In this document: piece after piece, positions 10,885-23,000 of the stretch
Numbering within the stretch: position 1 is the stretch's first letter
Layout: each line of letters starts with the position of its first letter
Source of the DNA: Spodoptera frugiperda
Lineage: Eukaryota > Arthropoda > Insecta > Lepidoptera > Noctuidae
Direction of reading: 5' to 3'
Length of the DNA stretch: 64,000 bases
NCBI RefSeq assembly: GCF_023101765.2
Contig: NC_064235.1
Location: 4,397,501 to 4,461,500 of the forward strand
Made by a program: the position numbers and the translations under genes
The notes under the pieces: model-generated
Seen by the model: only the letters and a program-made list of their open reading frames with translations
What the model was told of the DNA's origin: nothing
The model's database searches: none

Positions 10885-11045
10885 GCGCGACATCGACAAT
10901 CGCCGCGTCGTGTGTCGCGGAATGCTGCTCATGAATATGAGCCTCTAGCATGGCTTGAAACTAGTCGAGTTCCTCGTCAAACAGTTACGTGAGTAAGCCG
11001 ATAACATAATAAATTAATTTGTATGTGTCACGAAAGTTATAATAA
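10885..11045. mobile_element. Foldback A, right half
   Basis: Loop sequences (gcagcgcgacatcgacaatc, gcggaatgctgctcatga) and the right arm (tagcatggcttgaaactagt, gtgagtaagccgataacat) with the end tgtcacgaaagttataat. The left arm is missing. Confidence 0.65.
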
Positions 11046-11430
11046 AATTAGATCATATCATCATTATTTACAAATACATGTTTTATGTCATTCATATAAA
11101 AAAAATAACAAAACAGCAGTTATTATTGCAACAAAAAAATAACATATTTACTTAAAAAAATATGCAAAAAGAAACAATTAATTATATGTTCTTCATTTAT
11201 ACATAATTTTAGATACTTAAGTACCGTAAAATATTAATATTTTATCATTATATGATATTTTTATATCTTATATTTAGTTAAATAATTATATCACAATATA
11301 TATGTATATTAAATCATTATTTTATATATATCACATATTTAAGCTAAGCCAGTATATAAAAACAAATAAGTACATGGATATTACATGTTGCCTTTTAATT
11401 GCTGAAGTGGTACACAGATGGCGCATACAT
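11046..11430. other. AT-rich sequence, no gene seen
   Basis: Very AT-rich with many short A and T runs. No ORF of note and no match to the repeat families named here. Confidence 0.5.
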
Positions 11431-11436
11431 ATAAAG

Positions 11437-11763
11437 GTGTTCTAAAAGTATCTGCTACGGCTTTAATGGGAGGTAGTGTTGTGTTTGAAGATTACAATAG
11501 TGAAGAAATTTCCTACCCCGGACCAGTTAATTCAATTTGAGAACATAAAGAAGTTAAATAAACATTGACTCTACTCTGCATAAAGTGGTTCACAAATACG
11601 CATTATGCGTAATTGCTATCAATTGGTTTCATTGACGAAGCGACAGCGATAGTTTTTATTTAATTAACTTATTTCATCAACAATTTATATTTACTTCATA
11701 TTGTAATCTTCAAACACAACACTACCTCACATTAAAGCCGTGACAGATACTTTTAGAACACCA
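11437..11763. mobile_element. MITE K, 327 bp
   Basis: Terminal inverted repeats of about 65 bp begin ggtgttctaaaagtatctgc. The inner arm ggaggtagtgttgtgtttga is answered by tcaaacacaacactacctc. Other copies at 12172-12414 and 54762-55433. Confidence 0.8.
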
Positions 11764-12170
11764 TATATGAGGAAAAAATATTTTGAAAATAATAACATCT
11801 CACTCATAAGGCCCGGCCTACGATAAAAACCACAACATTTTTTTAAACAATTAAATTACAACTAACACATATCACCATTATAACAAAAAAACCCATAAAT
11901 GCACATTTAAAGTATCAAAACTATAAAAAACCTAAGCTAAACACAAAATATACAAAAAACATATTAAAATAAAAAAATAACAATTTCAAAATTATACAAA
12001 AACTCAAATAGTTACATCTATCATTTTTGCTCTCAGTAGAGGGCGCCACATACGCGTTTGGTCTTGTCAGTCTTTTGAGACTTTGTGGAATAAGACTGCA
12101 CGCGTGATTAACGGCAACTCATGAGAAAAATTTTTACGAAACAACAGTCAACAAACAATAAGGTAACAAA
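11764..12170. other. AT-rich spacer between two K elements
   Basis: Mostly A-rich sequence without coding potential. A short GC-richer piece at 12030-12120 has no recognised homology. Confidence 0.4.
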
Positions 12171-12171
12171 T

Positions 12172-12414
12172 ATATAAGTTGTTCTAAAAGTATCTGCCAC
12201 GGCTTTAATGGGAGGTAGTGTTGTTTGAAGATTACAATAGTGAAGAAATTTCATAACCCTGGACCAGTTAATTCAATTTGAGAACATAGAGAAGTTAAAT
12301 ACAATTTGACTCTACTCGTAATCAATAATAATTTAAATTAATTTTTTTTTCACTATTGTAATCTTCAAACACAACATTACCTCCCATTAAAGCCGTGGCA
12401 GATACTTTTAGAAA
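12172..12414. mobile_element. MITE K, shorter copy
   Basis: Same terminal arms as 11437-11763 (gttctaaaagtatctgccac ... gtggcagatacttttagaa), with an internal deletion leaving about 245 bp. Confidence 0.8.
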
Positions 12415-12616
12415 TTAGTGAATTTACATTACAAAAATAATTTAAAACGAATATTCTAATACACCTTGAGACCAGAGTTTATCATAAAACAAAAAAAAAA
12501 ATCACTAAATTAAACTATTAAAATAAAAAAAGGGAAAGTTTTAACTTTTTAACCGACACGTCACAATACAAAAAATCAACTAAGTATTTTTTTATAGGCA
12601 ATAGTCAGCCAAGTTA

Positions 12617-13440
12617 TTTAGTATACAGGTTAGAAAACAAAGCTAGATTCAGTACAGAGACAGCAACCATTGGTTGTCTAGCGCCGACCAATGAATGAAA
12701 GTGACTTAATTCAAAATTTCTGTAAGTAACATTCGATTTTATCATAAACTGGCGTTATGAAATATACTCTACAACCAAAGAACTAATCCATTTTAGTAAA
12801 AATCAATCGTATGTCATGGAATACGGAAGATATACTAAAATGTATCTATATATTAATACGTGATGCAAAAACTTTGGACCGCTATTTACGAAAATTGCGC
12901 GGACGTAGGAGCATAAAATTTGGTATACTTATAGTTTATGTGTAGGAGAAGTGAAGAACGCTAATATTTTTCAAAAATAATGCTTATAAAGTACATTAAA
13001 TCAATAAATAAAACATTACACACACATGCATAGTATCTGATCGTATTTGACAAAACGTCAAAATCGATAGACATTGCGATGATATTGACGTCTCATATGA
13101 ATAGAGTTTTATAAAAGAGTTTGTTTGAGTTTGAGTTAAATAAAAATTATCCTTGAACGTATGTTAAGTGGTATTGTAAATTAAATCGTATATGGTTGAA
13201 TTTCAACCACTAGGCGACCACTAGTATACTATAAATATATTACAATACTATAAATTTCTGAGAATTTCCGACTCATTCCCCACAACTTGCAGTTTTTGGA
13301 TTCGGTCACTTTCATTCTAAGGGTGCGAATTATGGCTTCGTTACAAAGCGTACAATTTACTATGACAATAGCTACTGTCTCTGTACTGAATCTAACTTTA
13401 TTTTCTATCCTGTATAACGGAGCAAACTGTAAATTTTGAT
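12617..13440. mobile_element. Element N, ~820 bp with inverted ends
   Basis: tagattcagtacagagacag at 12649-12668 is answered by ctgtctctgtactgaatcta at 13374-13393, with flanking tatacaggttagaaaac / gttttctatcctgtata type matches. The interior is AT-rich with no transposase ORF. A one-ended relative is at 21481-21590. Confidence 0.55.
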
Positions 13441-13595
13441 CTGTTATCTGACTGTTGGTGGTTAAAAAGTAAAAAAATATAATAAATTTGCACTAGTACA
13501 ACTATATTATTATTTAAAAAATATGGTAACTAAACGACTAAATTAATAAAAGCAATATCACAATCGATTTGTTTATTAATCACATTCAATTAACT

Positions 13596-14090
13596 CAAAA
13601 AATCACGGTTTACTCACGTACATTAATGGAGCAAAGCTCTACTAGTTTCGAGTCACAGAGGGACTCTTCATCATGAGCAGCGTGCGCTGTTTTCTCCGTT
13701 AATTTACGTGTGTAAGGCTGCGGTTCCACTGACGCGGAGCGGGGCGGAGAGGAGCTTAGCGGTGCACGAATTGACCAATCACTATGCTCCAAATCTTTTC
13801 CATTGAAGCGGAGCGGAGATAAACTCCTTTCCGCCTGATCCGGAGCTGCGGACTACCTAGCGGGTTTACCAGGGCTCCGGCTCGAAAAGCAGGAGAAGGA
13901 ACGGGGTGGTTTTTAGTCAGTAAGAGTCTGACACTCCCTCTCGCCTCGCCCAAGGCGGGAGAAGTCATTGGATGATTTTCCCCCCTCAAAAAAAAAGCTC
14001 CTCTCCGCCCCGCTCCGCGTCAGAGGAAACGCGGCTTAAACCGTGATTTTTAGTTAATGTAGTATGTCTCAAGATAGTTATTATAGAAAT
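13596..14090. mobile_element. Foldback A2 interrupted by a Harbinger-like MITE
   Basis: Left arm aaaatcacggtttactcacg, loop agggactcttcatcatgagc and right arm ending accgtgatttttagttaat. An uninterrupted relative is at 33515-33722. The right arm is split by the insertion at 13716-14036. Confidence 0.75.
13716..14036. mobile_element. PIF/Harbinger-like MITE with TAA duplication, carrying retroposon F
   Basis: TIRs of about 40 bp: GGCTGCGGTTCCACTGACG opens and ...CGTCAGAGGAAACGCGGCT closes, each with GGAGCGGGGCGGAGAGGAGC inside. TAA is duplicated at 13713-13715 and 14037-14039, the 3-bp target typical of PIF/Harbinger. Retroposon F (about 13846-13996: cggagctgcggactacctag to ttcccccctcaaaaaaaaa) is inserted within it. 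Confidence 0.75.
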
Positions 14091-14207
14091 CACATTGAAT
14101 TGATTAGTTTATTTTATCAATGTCTTATACGTCTACCTCAGTTATAATCAATCAAGCTTACGTCTTGTTTGACTTGGCTTGTAAAAGGTATAAAAACTCT
14201 TTTTAAT

Positions 14208-14524
14208 AGGAATGATGACGGGGTATGAATATTAAAAATCTATTTAGTCCGTCAGTTAGTAATGAAAAAATATTAGACACGTATTTTTTTATTTTGTCAT
14301 ATAAGATAACAATGCTTAGATAAAACGTGTCAAAGTTTACGAGTGGAAGCTAACTACGTCACTACTGAGTATGAAACGCACTCTAAAGCAACGTCACACG
14401 ATATTTCAAATCGATATATCTTCGAAAGTATTTGTTTCCGTAAGAAAATAAAAAATACGTGTCTAATATTTTAAAATAATCTATAAGACGGACATTAAAA
14501 TAAAAAATTGTCATCTACCCTAAT
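14208..14524. mobile_element. MITE C
   Basis: Opens aggaatgatgacggggtatg and ends ttgtcatctaccct. The inner arms ttagtccgtcagttag ... tctataagacggacat pair across about 315 bp. Other copies at 18560-18846, 24781-25090, 34841-35166 and 54157-54600. Confidence 0.75.
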
Positions 14525-14727
14525 GCCATTTTTTGCTTACTAAAAGCATAAAAACTTAGTAAAAAAAACAGCCGTACTTTGCTAACATAATATAGCAAAA
14601 ATACATACACATATACTTACAAATACATTTAACAATGTACTTTAGAAATACTAGGGCGGCTGAAAACTATTTATCCTAAGTTATTTCTAAATATGACTCG
14701 GACATATTGACATAGTGTTACCATAGC

Positions 14728-14960
14728 CCCGATAGGAGAAAGAACGGTGTGGTGTTTAGTCAGTAAGAGCAATCTTCAGCTCTACGCATCCAACCACTAC
14801 CAGCCACCTTGCGGATATCGTCACTCCACCTAGCTGGAGGGCGCCCTACACTACGCTTGCCTAGACGCGGTCTCCACTCTAGAACACGTTTATCCCAACG
14901 GTCATCGGTTCTTCGACAAATGTGACTGGCCCACTGCCACTTTCAGCTCGCTAATGCTTT
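14728..14960 (-). pseudogene. Non-LTR retrotransposon relic, reverse transcriptase C-terminal tail
   Basis: Minus-strand translation of 14760-14955 gives KWQWASHICRRTDDRWDKRV, then LEWRPRLGKRSVGRPPARW and SDDIRKVAGSGWMRRAEDC, the conserved tail of lepidopteran LINE reverse transcriptases. No upstream polymerase domain is present. A retroposon F fragment is joined at 14728-14765. Confidence 0.8.
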
Positions 14961-14967
14961 GAGCCTC

Positions 14968-15243
14968 CCATACCGCTGCAACTCCTGTGCACCAGGATCT
15001 ACAGTAGATACAACCATGAAAACACCGGAACATTGAAGTCCGGCGCGTCCCAGGGACATGAATGACTGTCTTGGATCCCGCAACGAAATAAATCAGAAGA
15101 TATTATTAGAGGAGAAGAAAAGAAAACGATAGTTTCCACTTCCCTCGGTGAATTTAATGCAGGAGACAGAATGACTTAAGCCTTAAGGCACAAAAGAGAC
15201 TGCACAACTGGGAGAAGCCCAGTCGCCAAGCACCACGGGAATA
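14968..15243 (+). mobile_element. Repeat G
   Basis: Family blocks: cctcccataccgctgcaact, gatctacagtagatacaacc, gacatgaatgactgtcttgg and gggagaagcccagtcgccaa. Other copies at 20388-20500, 27805-28015, 43775-44085 and 60212-60470. Class uncertain, probably retroposon. Confidence 0.65.
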
Positions 15244-15329
15244 TTACTTAAAACTAAGTGGGTCCTATGTGTGAGCTGTTATACTTGCTTCCAATGCTTT
15301 GAGCTATGTCGGTCACTTTAGTTGTCTTT

Positions 15330-15395
15330 AAGAGAGTGTCAGACTCTTACTGACTAAACACCACCCCGTTCCTACTCCTGGAAAGAACCAGAGCC
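15330..15395 (-). mobile_element. Retroposon F fragment
   Basis: gagtgtcagactcttactga through ccaccccgttcctactcctg, the reversed F core. Confidence 0.5.
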
Positions 15396-15545
15396 TCGGC
15401 ATCTCACTATGTCATCCGCTACTCCGTTCATACTCCAGTCAACTTAGGATCAACATCTTTTAGTCGCCCTAACTAAATACCGAAATGGTACGTACTTACA
15501 CCTAATATAAAGTTACTTTTAAACACCACAATCGTCCGACAAGTC

Positions 15546-15850
15546 GCGCCACCATGTTGTCTACAGAGAGACACTAGAACGAAAACTACGGTTGATATGG
15601 TCGCCGGCAACTAGTTGCGCCACCATGTTGTCTACAGAGAGACACTAGAATGAAAACTACGGTTGATACGGTCGCCGGCAACTAGTTGCGCCACCATGTT
15701 GTCTACAGAGAGACACTAGAACGAAAACTACGGTTGATACGGTCGCCGGCAACTATGTAGTTGCGCCTCCATGTTGTCTACAGAGAGACACTAGAACGAA
15801 AACTCCGATTGACATGGTCGCCGGCAACAAGTTGCACCACCATGTTGATA
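15546..15850. repeat. Tandem array of a ~71-bp unit, about 4.3 copies
   Basis: The unit starts at 15546, 15617, 15688, 15763 and 15834 (spacing 71, 71, 75, 71). Each contains caccatgttgtctacagaga, cactagaacgaaaactacgg and ggtcgccggcaac. The fourth unit boundary carries a 4-bp insertion. A single diverged unit recurs at 18967-19045. Confidence 0.9.
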
Positions 15851-16829
15851 TTACCGTCCCTAGAACTGTATACATTTTGTTGGTAGCGCGACCTGCTCGT
15901 ATGATGTAGTAGTGTTCTATTAAAATAGGGCTTTTAATAGTAGGGGAGCCCATGATGATAAATTTAGATTTACTCGAGCGTCGTAGGGACCTACTGGATT
16001 TGAAATATATGGTGAAAGAAAGAAAAAATGGTTTAATGAAATTTCAAAAATTCCACCGGTGGAGGAAGGGGAATGCACAGATCTTTAAAATTGTTACGCG
16101 CAACTTTTGTTCAGATATTTATAGTGTACATGCTACAAGTGTTATAAAAAAACCCCTTAATCTGCCAGTTTGCATGGTGGGTCTGAATATTCGGGACGGT
16201 TCAAAACCCTCATACACTCGGAAATCACGCTCAAATGGGCCGATTTTTTAAATGCACTTCTTATAGCATGCTATCTACATCTCTTCTCTCAAAAAGAAAC
16301 TGACTGGAGTAAGTTAGTTTTTTTTTATTTATATTCAACATGACACTAGGTAATAGGTATTCCCCATTTACTAATCTGACACGCTCGAGTAACTACCGAA
16401 ATCTCTTTATGGGCTCCCTTACTATAAATTAGTCAAATACTAGCCAGCATAGAAAAATATACTAATACCGCACAATTTCTTCAAAGCAATACCGACTTAT
16501 CTACTCAAAGAGAAGGTTGCAAATCGGTTGGAGAAAATTCTACAATTTAGTATACTTCCATTTACTGTTATGTCTACATATTAGATACAAATTTTTAGAT
16601 AGACTGATATGGTTTTGGCTATATTTATGTCTAGAAAAATGTTATTAAAAATGTTTACAGTGACTGTTATTATTATTTATAATAATGGAAGAAATTATTA
16701 GATTAAACGAGGTATTACATATAAGTAATAAAATTAAATAAAAATTACCGTAATATTGAGTTATTTTGACCCAGTCTTTAGAACGATGAAAAACTAATAT
16801 ACGCTTTGCTCTAGATTTTTGATGGTACA
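15851..16829. other. No gene recognised
   Basis: An open frame for 99 residues runs at 15952-16251 (+), with no signal peptide, no recognisable domain and no splice context. I treat it as chance or as an unrecognised transposon fragment. The rest is AT-rich. Confidence 0.4.
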
Positions 16830-17118
16830 AGCCGGTAAGCAAGCAGACGGATCACCTGATGGTAAGCAATAGCCGCCGCCCATGGGCAACCGAAACACCA
16901 GACGCATTAAAAGTGTGTTGTTGGCCTTTTGGGGGTTAGGAATTTAATGGTTGTTGGATAATCGGGGATTCGGAAGATTGGTGATTGGGTCTCCGTTAAC
17001 CTCACTCATACAATGAAACACAACACAAGCATTGTTTCACGTCGGTTTTCTGCTCGGCAGTGGTATCACTCCGGTCGAACCGGCCCTGCAGTGCCGAAGC
17101 ATGTTGCTCTCCCACTCT
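16830..17118 (+). mobile_element. Repeat E
   Basis: gccggtaagcaagcagacgg through gtaagcaatagccgccgcc, ggcctttgggggttagg-type and gaagcatgttgctctcccac end blocks. The reversed orientation ends in ataaaaa, like a LINE 3' tail. Confidence 0.65.
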
Positions 17119-17346
17119 TAAAATTGCTATTGGACATAGGACTTGGGTCAAAAATACCCTAACGGGTCACAATAACCCGAACCTACCCGATACTCACAAT
17201 ATAAAACTAGCAAACAGCTAGAAATCATTAAAAAGTTACTTATAAGAAAATAACTTTAGTACCAAATAGAAATAAATTAAATTAATTTTGAATATAAATA
17301 CCAAATTTTCAAGCCTCTGATAGCACTATCTGGTAGATAAAACCCT

Positions 17347-17470
17347 TACTGCCGTACTCATAGACAATTAACGAACACTAACTATTCTTTAGTAACGAGT
17401 CATTACTAACAGTCGTTAACTTAATCCAGTCGGATTAAGTAACCAATAAATGAGTTAGTACGGCAGTTAA
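17347..17470. mobile_element. Palindromic MITE M, diverged
   Basis: Arms ctgccgtactcatagacaat and gagttagtacggcag, with taatccagtcggattaagta at the centre. Other copies at 29756-29880, 34083-34470, 45322-45440 and 56255-56815. Confidence 0.55.
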
Positions 17471-17769
17471 TTTGGTTACATTTTCAAATGCCAAGATCGA
17501 TGAATGGAATTTTTCTAAACAATTAATTTTTGAACGAGTTTCAGTCGAAAAGCTACTTATTTATTTATTTATTCGTTTTATCCGATAGATAGTGAGTTAT
17601 TTACTAGAAACTTTAATTCATACGCGACGTCCTGCGTGAGCGATCTAGAAACGAAAGCGAAGCGGTGCGGTGACACGCGAATACAACGCGATGCGGTGTG
17701 ACGGCGGCTATGTCCTACGTGCGAGTGAATCGTTTCATTTTCTTTCTGTTTCAAAAACTAATTAATCAG

Positions 17770-18065
17770 CTGAGCTTATTGTAGACTGACACATGCGTGC
17801 TGCCATCTGAACAGGTCCGCTCAAACTGCTGTGTTTCTTTCCTCAAAAGACCACTACAGAATAAACTTGCACGGTTCTCCGACATCTTTAATTGATTTTG
17901 TCTGGACTTTAAAAGAGACTATGACTTCTGAGTTTGTTTCGGCATTTCTTCTCAGAGTAGTCCGATAGGAAATGCCGGCCTCATCTAGTTATTTAAGAGA
18001 TTGACGTGTAAAAGTGTTATTTTATAACCTATTTGCAAAATAAATATCATTTATCATTTAAACGT
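17770..18065 (+). mobile_element. Retroposon Q, long copy
   Basis: agactgacacatgcgtgctg, ctgaacaggtccgctcaaac, ttgcacggttctccgacatc, gagtttgtttcggcatttct and the terminus aataaatatcatttatcatt. Confidence 0.65.
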
Positions 18066-18098
18066 GACGGCACCGGGTCCAGTTCGCGAGAAAATATC

Positions 18099-18353
18099 GC
18101 ACACCTAGTAATATATTGGCACATTTACGGTTTTCATAGTTTGCTTAACTTGTTTAGTTTTTAGTTTTTTTTGACCAATGAACCGTTGTTTTACGTGTGT
18201 GAGGGGGGAAACTACAATAATGGTATAATGACACTTACGACCTCTCTCGATGAATATGGAAATAAATAGATTGAAATGCACTTTTAAACACGTAAACCGT
18301 ATAAAGTCAATTTCGCATTTTTCGCAGTAATGCCAATATATTACTAGGTGAGC
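18099..18353. repeat. Inverted repeat, 21-bp arms
   Basis: cacctagtaatatattggca near 18102 is answered by tgccaatatattactaggtg near 18331. The interior is AT-rich. Probably a MITE remnant. Confidence 0.5.
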
Positions 18354-18559
18354 GATATCAAGCCAATGGATTGCCTCACCGCATCCCACGTGCGGTTGGT
18401 GACGTAGGCCACGTCAATACATTTTGACAGTTTGTAGTTTTCGCGTCTAAATCGCTCACTTCAAAGTTGTAACTCATAGTTTTACAATTTTTATAGTCTT
18501 TTTTAAATAATAAAATAACACAAAATGCGTACAGTAGTTGTACCTTTTCAACAACTTAT

Positions 18560-18846
18560 AATAGGGATGATGACGGGGTATGAAAATAAAAAATCTATTT
18601 AGTCCGTCAATTAGATAATGAAAAATATTAGACATATTTTTTATTTTGTCATATAAGATAACAATACTTAGATAAAACGAATCAAAGTTAAATAAAACGT
18701 ACCTAGAAGTGACGTCATGCGATATTTCAAATCAATATATCTTCGAAAGTATTTGTTTCCGTAAGAAAATAAAAAATACGTGTCTAATGTTTCAAAATAA
18801 TCTACAAGACGGACATTAAAATAAAAATGTGTCATCTACCCTATTA
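18560..18846. mobile_element. MITE C
   Basis: Opens agggatgatgacggggtatg and ends gtcatctaccctatta, with the family's paired inner arms. Confidence 0.75.
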
Positions 18847-18966
18847 TATGAAATAAAATTTACTATAATATGGAATGAATAGCCAACAAAATATAAAATA
18901 ACTATAGTCTTAAAAAAAAAATAACAACGAAAATGTAATTTGACTTTATAACGATGGGCTTTATTT

Positions 18967-19250
18967 CATTAAGACACCACAATCGTGCGACTAATCGCGC
19001 CACCATGTTGTCTACAGAGAGACATTAGAACAAAAACTACTGCGAACTGCTAGGGAGTGGAACTCCTTGCCGGAGTTGCCGGCGACCGAGTCGATCATAG
19101 TTTTTGCGTTCTCTGTTCGTTTTCGTTCAACGTAAAGCACACTCGTACTAAGGATACTTGGTCGAAGACGTTTCACCTGAAGACAACGTGGTTGCGCAAC
19201 TAGTTGCCGGCGACCGAGTCAACCCTGGTTTTTTTTTACATTTGATGGGT
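18967..19250. repeat. Mosaic of repeat fragments
   Basis: Contains one diverged unit of the 71-bp array (18967-19040), a 35-bp piece of the neighbouring LINE in inverted orientation (cgaactgctagggagtggaa at 19042), and a P-element end (cgtaaagcacactcgtacta). Confidence 0.5.
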
Positions 19251-19264
19251 CGACGTTTGGCCGC

Positions 19265-19556
19265 TATCTCGCCTGATGGTAAGTGATGATGCGGCCTACG
19301 ATGGAGCACGTCTGCCCATAAGCAACCTATTCACTCGGGCCTTGAAGACACCCAGATTATACCCATCAGGAAACACAGACTCCGGCAAGGAGTTCCACTC
19401 CCTAGCAGTTCGCACAAAGAAGCTTGAAGCGAAGCGCTTCGTGCGAGTGGGTGGGATATCTACCATGAAACGGTGACGCCTCGCCGATTGTCTTGTGGTT
19501 CGGTGATGGAAAGGACTAGGGGGAATCAAGTTGTGCAATCCCCCCCCCCCCTCCAT
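19265..19556 (-). pseudogene. LINE relic (jockey/CR1-like reverse transcriptase C-terminus)
   Basis: The minus-strand frame reads FHHRTTRQSARRHRFMVDI, then FASSFFVRTAREWNSLPESV and FPDGYNLGVFKARVNRLLMG, the C-terminal end typical of jockey/CR1-type reverse transcriptases. After the stop the 3'UTR ends in an A-run (T-run on +, near 19230). Polymerase motifs are absent. Fragments of the same family lie at 25620-25790 and 30785-30915. Confidence 0.8.
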
Positions 19557-20066
19557 AAAGTGTCTTTATGAAATAAAGTAATTTAGAAATATATCTATTT
19601 ATTAGAATATTATTAAAATTACTACTACTTTATTATTACATAAGTTAATATATTATGTATATGTAATTAGAAGTACATACATTTTGAAGAAGAAAGAGAT
19701 AGGTGTATGTTTTGTGTAGCGTTGTCTCTTTCTCACTGTACCTGAAGGAGTAGGCAGAGATTAATAAATAAGAAGTATTTTGAGTATCTAATACCTTAAT
19801 TTTAAGGAACCCTAAGTAAAAATAGGCGTACATTAAAACTCATTCCGGTTATCACGTTTTAAGTGACACCTAACAAAGTACGAGTTTGTTTTACGCATAA
19901 TACCACCAATTTTAAAACCAAAATAATAAATATACAAACATAACATAAAATAAATTAACCTTCATTCAACGTGCGAAAGAGACAACACTACACTCTTTCT
20001 CACTCTCTCTCTCTCTTTCCACTCCAAAAGCTTGAAAACTCCTTAAATACCAGACTCACCCCCTAC
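19557..20066. other. 3' flank of the phosphatase gene
   Basis: Probable 3'UTR and downstream DNA of the minus-strand phosphatase. A pyrimidine run (ctctttctcactctctctct) lies near 19992, a C-run at 19541-19552 and a P-type end fragment at 19855-19895. No other gene seen. Confidence 0.4.
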
Positions 20067-23000
20067 TTAGATCCACTTATCATCCTTCTTAGCCCCCAGA
20101 AGGGGGGTGGCTTCTTCTTTTATCTCTTTCACGGGACTGTCAGGCTTCCCGTTGAAATATTTCGCTGAATTCACGCAAGAGACGATGTAAGGAACCCCGG
20201 CTAGGTCCGATGATAGCGGGTTGTAGTATTGACGGTAGCAGAATGTCGCCACGCTGAACCCTAACACCGAGCCGACTAGGATATCTGCGAAAAATATAAA
20301 AAAAAAGATTTAAAAAATAATAGGAAATGCTTTCAAAATTTAAAATATGTGAACCTCAATTTTTTTAAGTATGATATATATATTTTTTTTAATGGGACAA
20401 ACCCGCCACAACCTTCCATACCGCTGCAACTCCTGTAAGCCAGGATCTACAGTAGATACAACCATGAAAACACCGGAACACTGAAGTCCGGCGTGTCCCT
20501 AATAAACTTAAAACTTTTTCTTAAGTCTGAAAAATACTGCGGTGTGCCTAGCGGGTAATCGAGGCTCCCGCTCGAAAAGCAGGACTACTCCTGCTTTTCG
20601 AGCCGGGAACGGGGTGGTTTTTAGTCAGTAAGAGTCTGACACTCCCTCTTGCCTCGCCCAAGGCAGGAGAAGTCATTGGATGACTTTCCCCCTCAAAAAA
20701 AAAAGGGTACTGGTAAGCAAAAATACAGTAGCGAACCCATAATGTCAATTTTATACTCCTTAATCCGTTGTCTGTCGGAACGCAGATCTACGCGAGACAC
20801 AATGTGTTTTCTATACCGACATACAAGTGGTTAATCCATTAACTGACCTTCCCAATGATGATGGTAGTCGCAGCTCCTGGACAGCGCGATGCAGGTGGCC
20901 ACCATCAGCGGCAGCAGACACGCCATCACGCGCACGGCACTGCCACGCCGGCGTGAGAGCACGCCCAGGCGGCCGCAGATCCACAGCGACGCCGTGCCCA
21001 GCGAGCAGAAGGACACTGGAAGAAGAATTTGCGTTATTAACAGACGAAAAGTGTGGGAGAGCCATGCTTCGGCACGAATGGGCCGGCTCGACCGGAGATA
21101 CCAGAGTGAGGTTATCGGACGTCCAACGTCCAATTATCCCCCTCTCTCCCCCAATCTCCGATTCCCCAACAATCCTTAAATTCCTAACCCCCAAGAGGCC
21201 GGCAATGCACTTGTATTTCGGGTGTCCATTGCCGGCTGTGATTGCTTACCATTAGGTGATCAGTCAATGATAAATGATATTTATTTCTGTAAATAGGTCA
21301 TAAAATAACACTTTTACACGTCAATATTTCAAATAGCTAGATGAGGCCGTCATTTCCTATCCGACTACTCTGAGAAGAAATGCCGAAACAAACTCAGAGG
21401 TCATAGTCTCTTTTAAAGTCCAGACAATGAAATAGAGGATAATGTGAGAGAATAGGCATGTTTCCTACTAGTCAAATTAAATACTTTTTCGGATAACAGA
21501 TCAAAATTTACAGTTTGCTCCGTTATACAGGATAGAAAATAAAGTTAGATTCAGTACAGAGACAGTAGCTATTGTCATACTAAGTACGCTAGTTTCCTAC
21601 TAGTCAAATTCAATATTTTTTTCGAAACGCCACAACGATATTTTCTATGAACTTTGTATGAAATACTCTAATATGACGTCATCAAAATTTTACGTCAAAT
21701 GGACACTGGGAAGAAGAATAGGCATGTTTCCTACAAGTCAAATTCAATACTTTTTTCGAAACGTCAAAAACGATAATATTTTCTATGAACTTGATGCAAG
21801 TATGCATGAACAGTAATGAGAGACAGAGATAGATATACGTCTGTGGCTAATTTCACATTAGTCAGTCATTTACTATCCTGTTATACAAAACTAGCTTTTA
21901 TTTACTGGACGATAAAGTTTATTATTGTGCAAACATATATATCAATATGAAAAAAGTGCCTATTACAATAAACGCCGTACTCAGAGTCATTTAATGATTA
22001 CTTAACCCAGTCCTTAGCAATACGCTAGTTTCCTACTAGTCAAATTCAATACTTTTTTCGAAACGTCAAAAACTATATTTTCTATGAACTTTGTATGAAA
22101 TACTCTATTATGACGTCATCAGATTTTGACGTCAAATAGCGGACTTAGAAATTTAGCTAGAAAATTAAGTAGTTCATCAAACTTATGAATGAGAGTGTCA
22201 TTATTTTTGAAAAGTTGTAATAATTTATTTTTGACCCAGTCTTTATCCCTATTAATATTATTAACAGACGAAAAAAGTGGAAAAGTCATGCTTCGGCATG
22301 AATGGGCCGGCTGATCGGAGTGACACCACACGGCCTCACAGAAAACCGACTTCAAACAAAGCTTGCGTTGTGTAAGTGAGGTTACCGGAGGCCCAATTCC
22401 CCCCTTTCCAATCCCCGATTCCCGAACAACAACCCTTAAATTCCTAACCCCCAAAAGGCCGGCAACGCACTTGCAACGCCTCTGGTGTTTCAAGTGTCCA
22501 TGGGCGGCGGCGATTGCTTACCATCAGGTGATACGTATGCTCGTTTACGGTTTACGGCGTGTTTCATAAAAAATAGTCAATAATAGTGTCGACGCTCCCT
22601 CTAGTCTGACCCAAGGCGAGAGAAGTCATTGGATGATTTTCCTCCCTCAAAAAATACTCACGGCTGCTATGTCCACTGGGGAAAGACTTGCGTCCCTCCA
22701 GTATGTCAGCGAGGTCTCCGGTGCAGCCCAGCACCTTGGGCTCCACGCCGTCAGGGAAGCAGCGGTAGTAGAAGTCCGGACGCGGTCGGCCTGACGACAA
22801 ATATACGATATAAGTGTTTAAACTGACATGGTCACTAACACTATTATTAGAACTTATGACGGGATATTTACTATGTTTATTCACTTTGATGAGTTGAGTG
22901 AAACATCCACCCGCATTTACTCCAGTTAATCCGTGATCATGGCGCTTGCAACAGTGCCGAAATATCGGAAACTCACCAAAGTGAATAAACATGGTAAATA

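Noticed and set aside
15546..15850. CRISPR-like array
   Set aside because: The units are contiguous 71-bp repeats without unique spacers, in a eukaryotic genome.
15952..16251. 99-codon plus-strand ORF
   Set aside because: No recognisable domain, signal peptide, splice context or repeat-family support. Probably chance.
20827..21255. 142-codon plus-strand ORF
   Set aside because: It is the antisense shadow of a phosphatase exon joined to a reverse E repeat.
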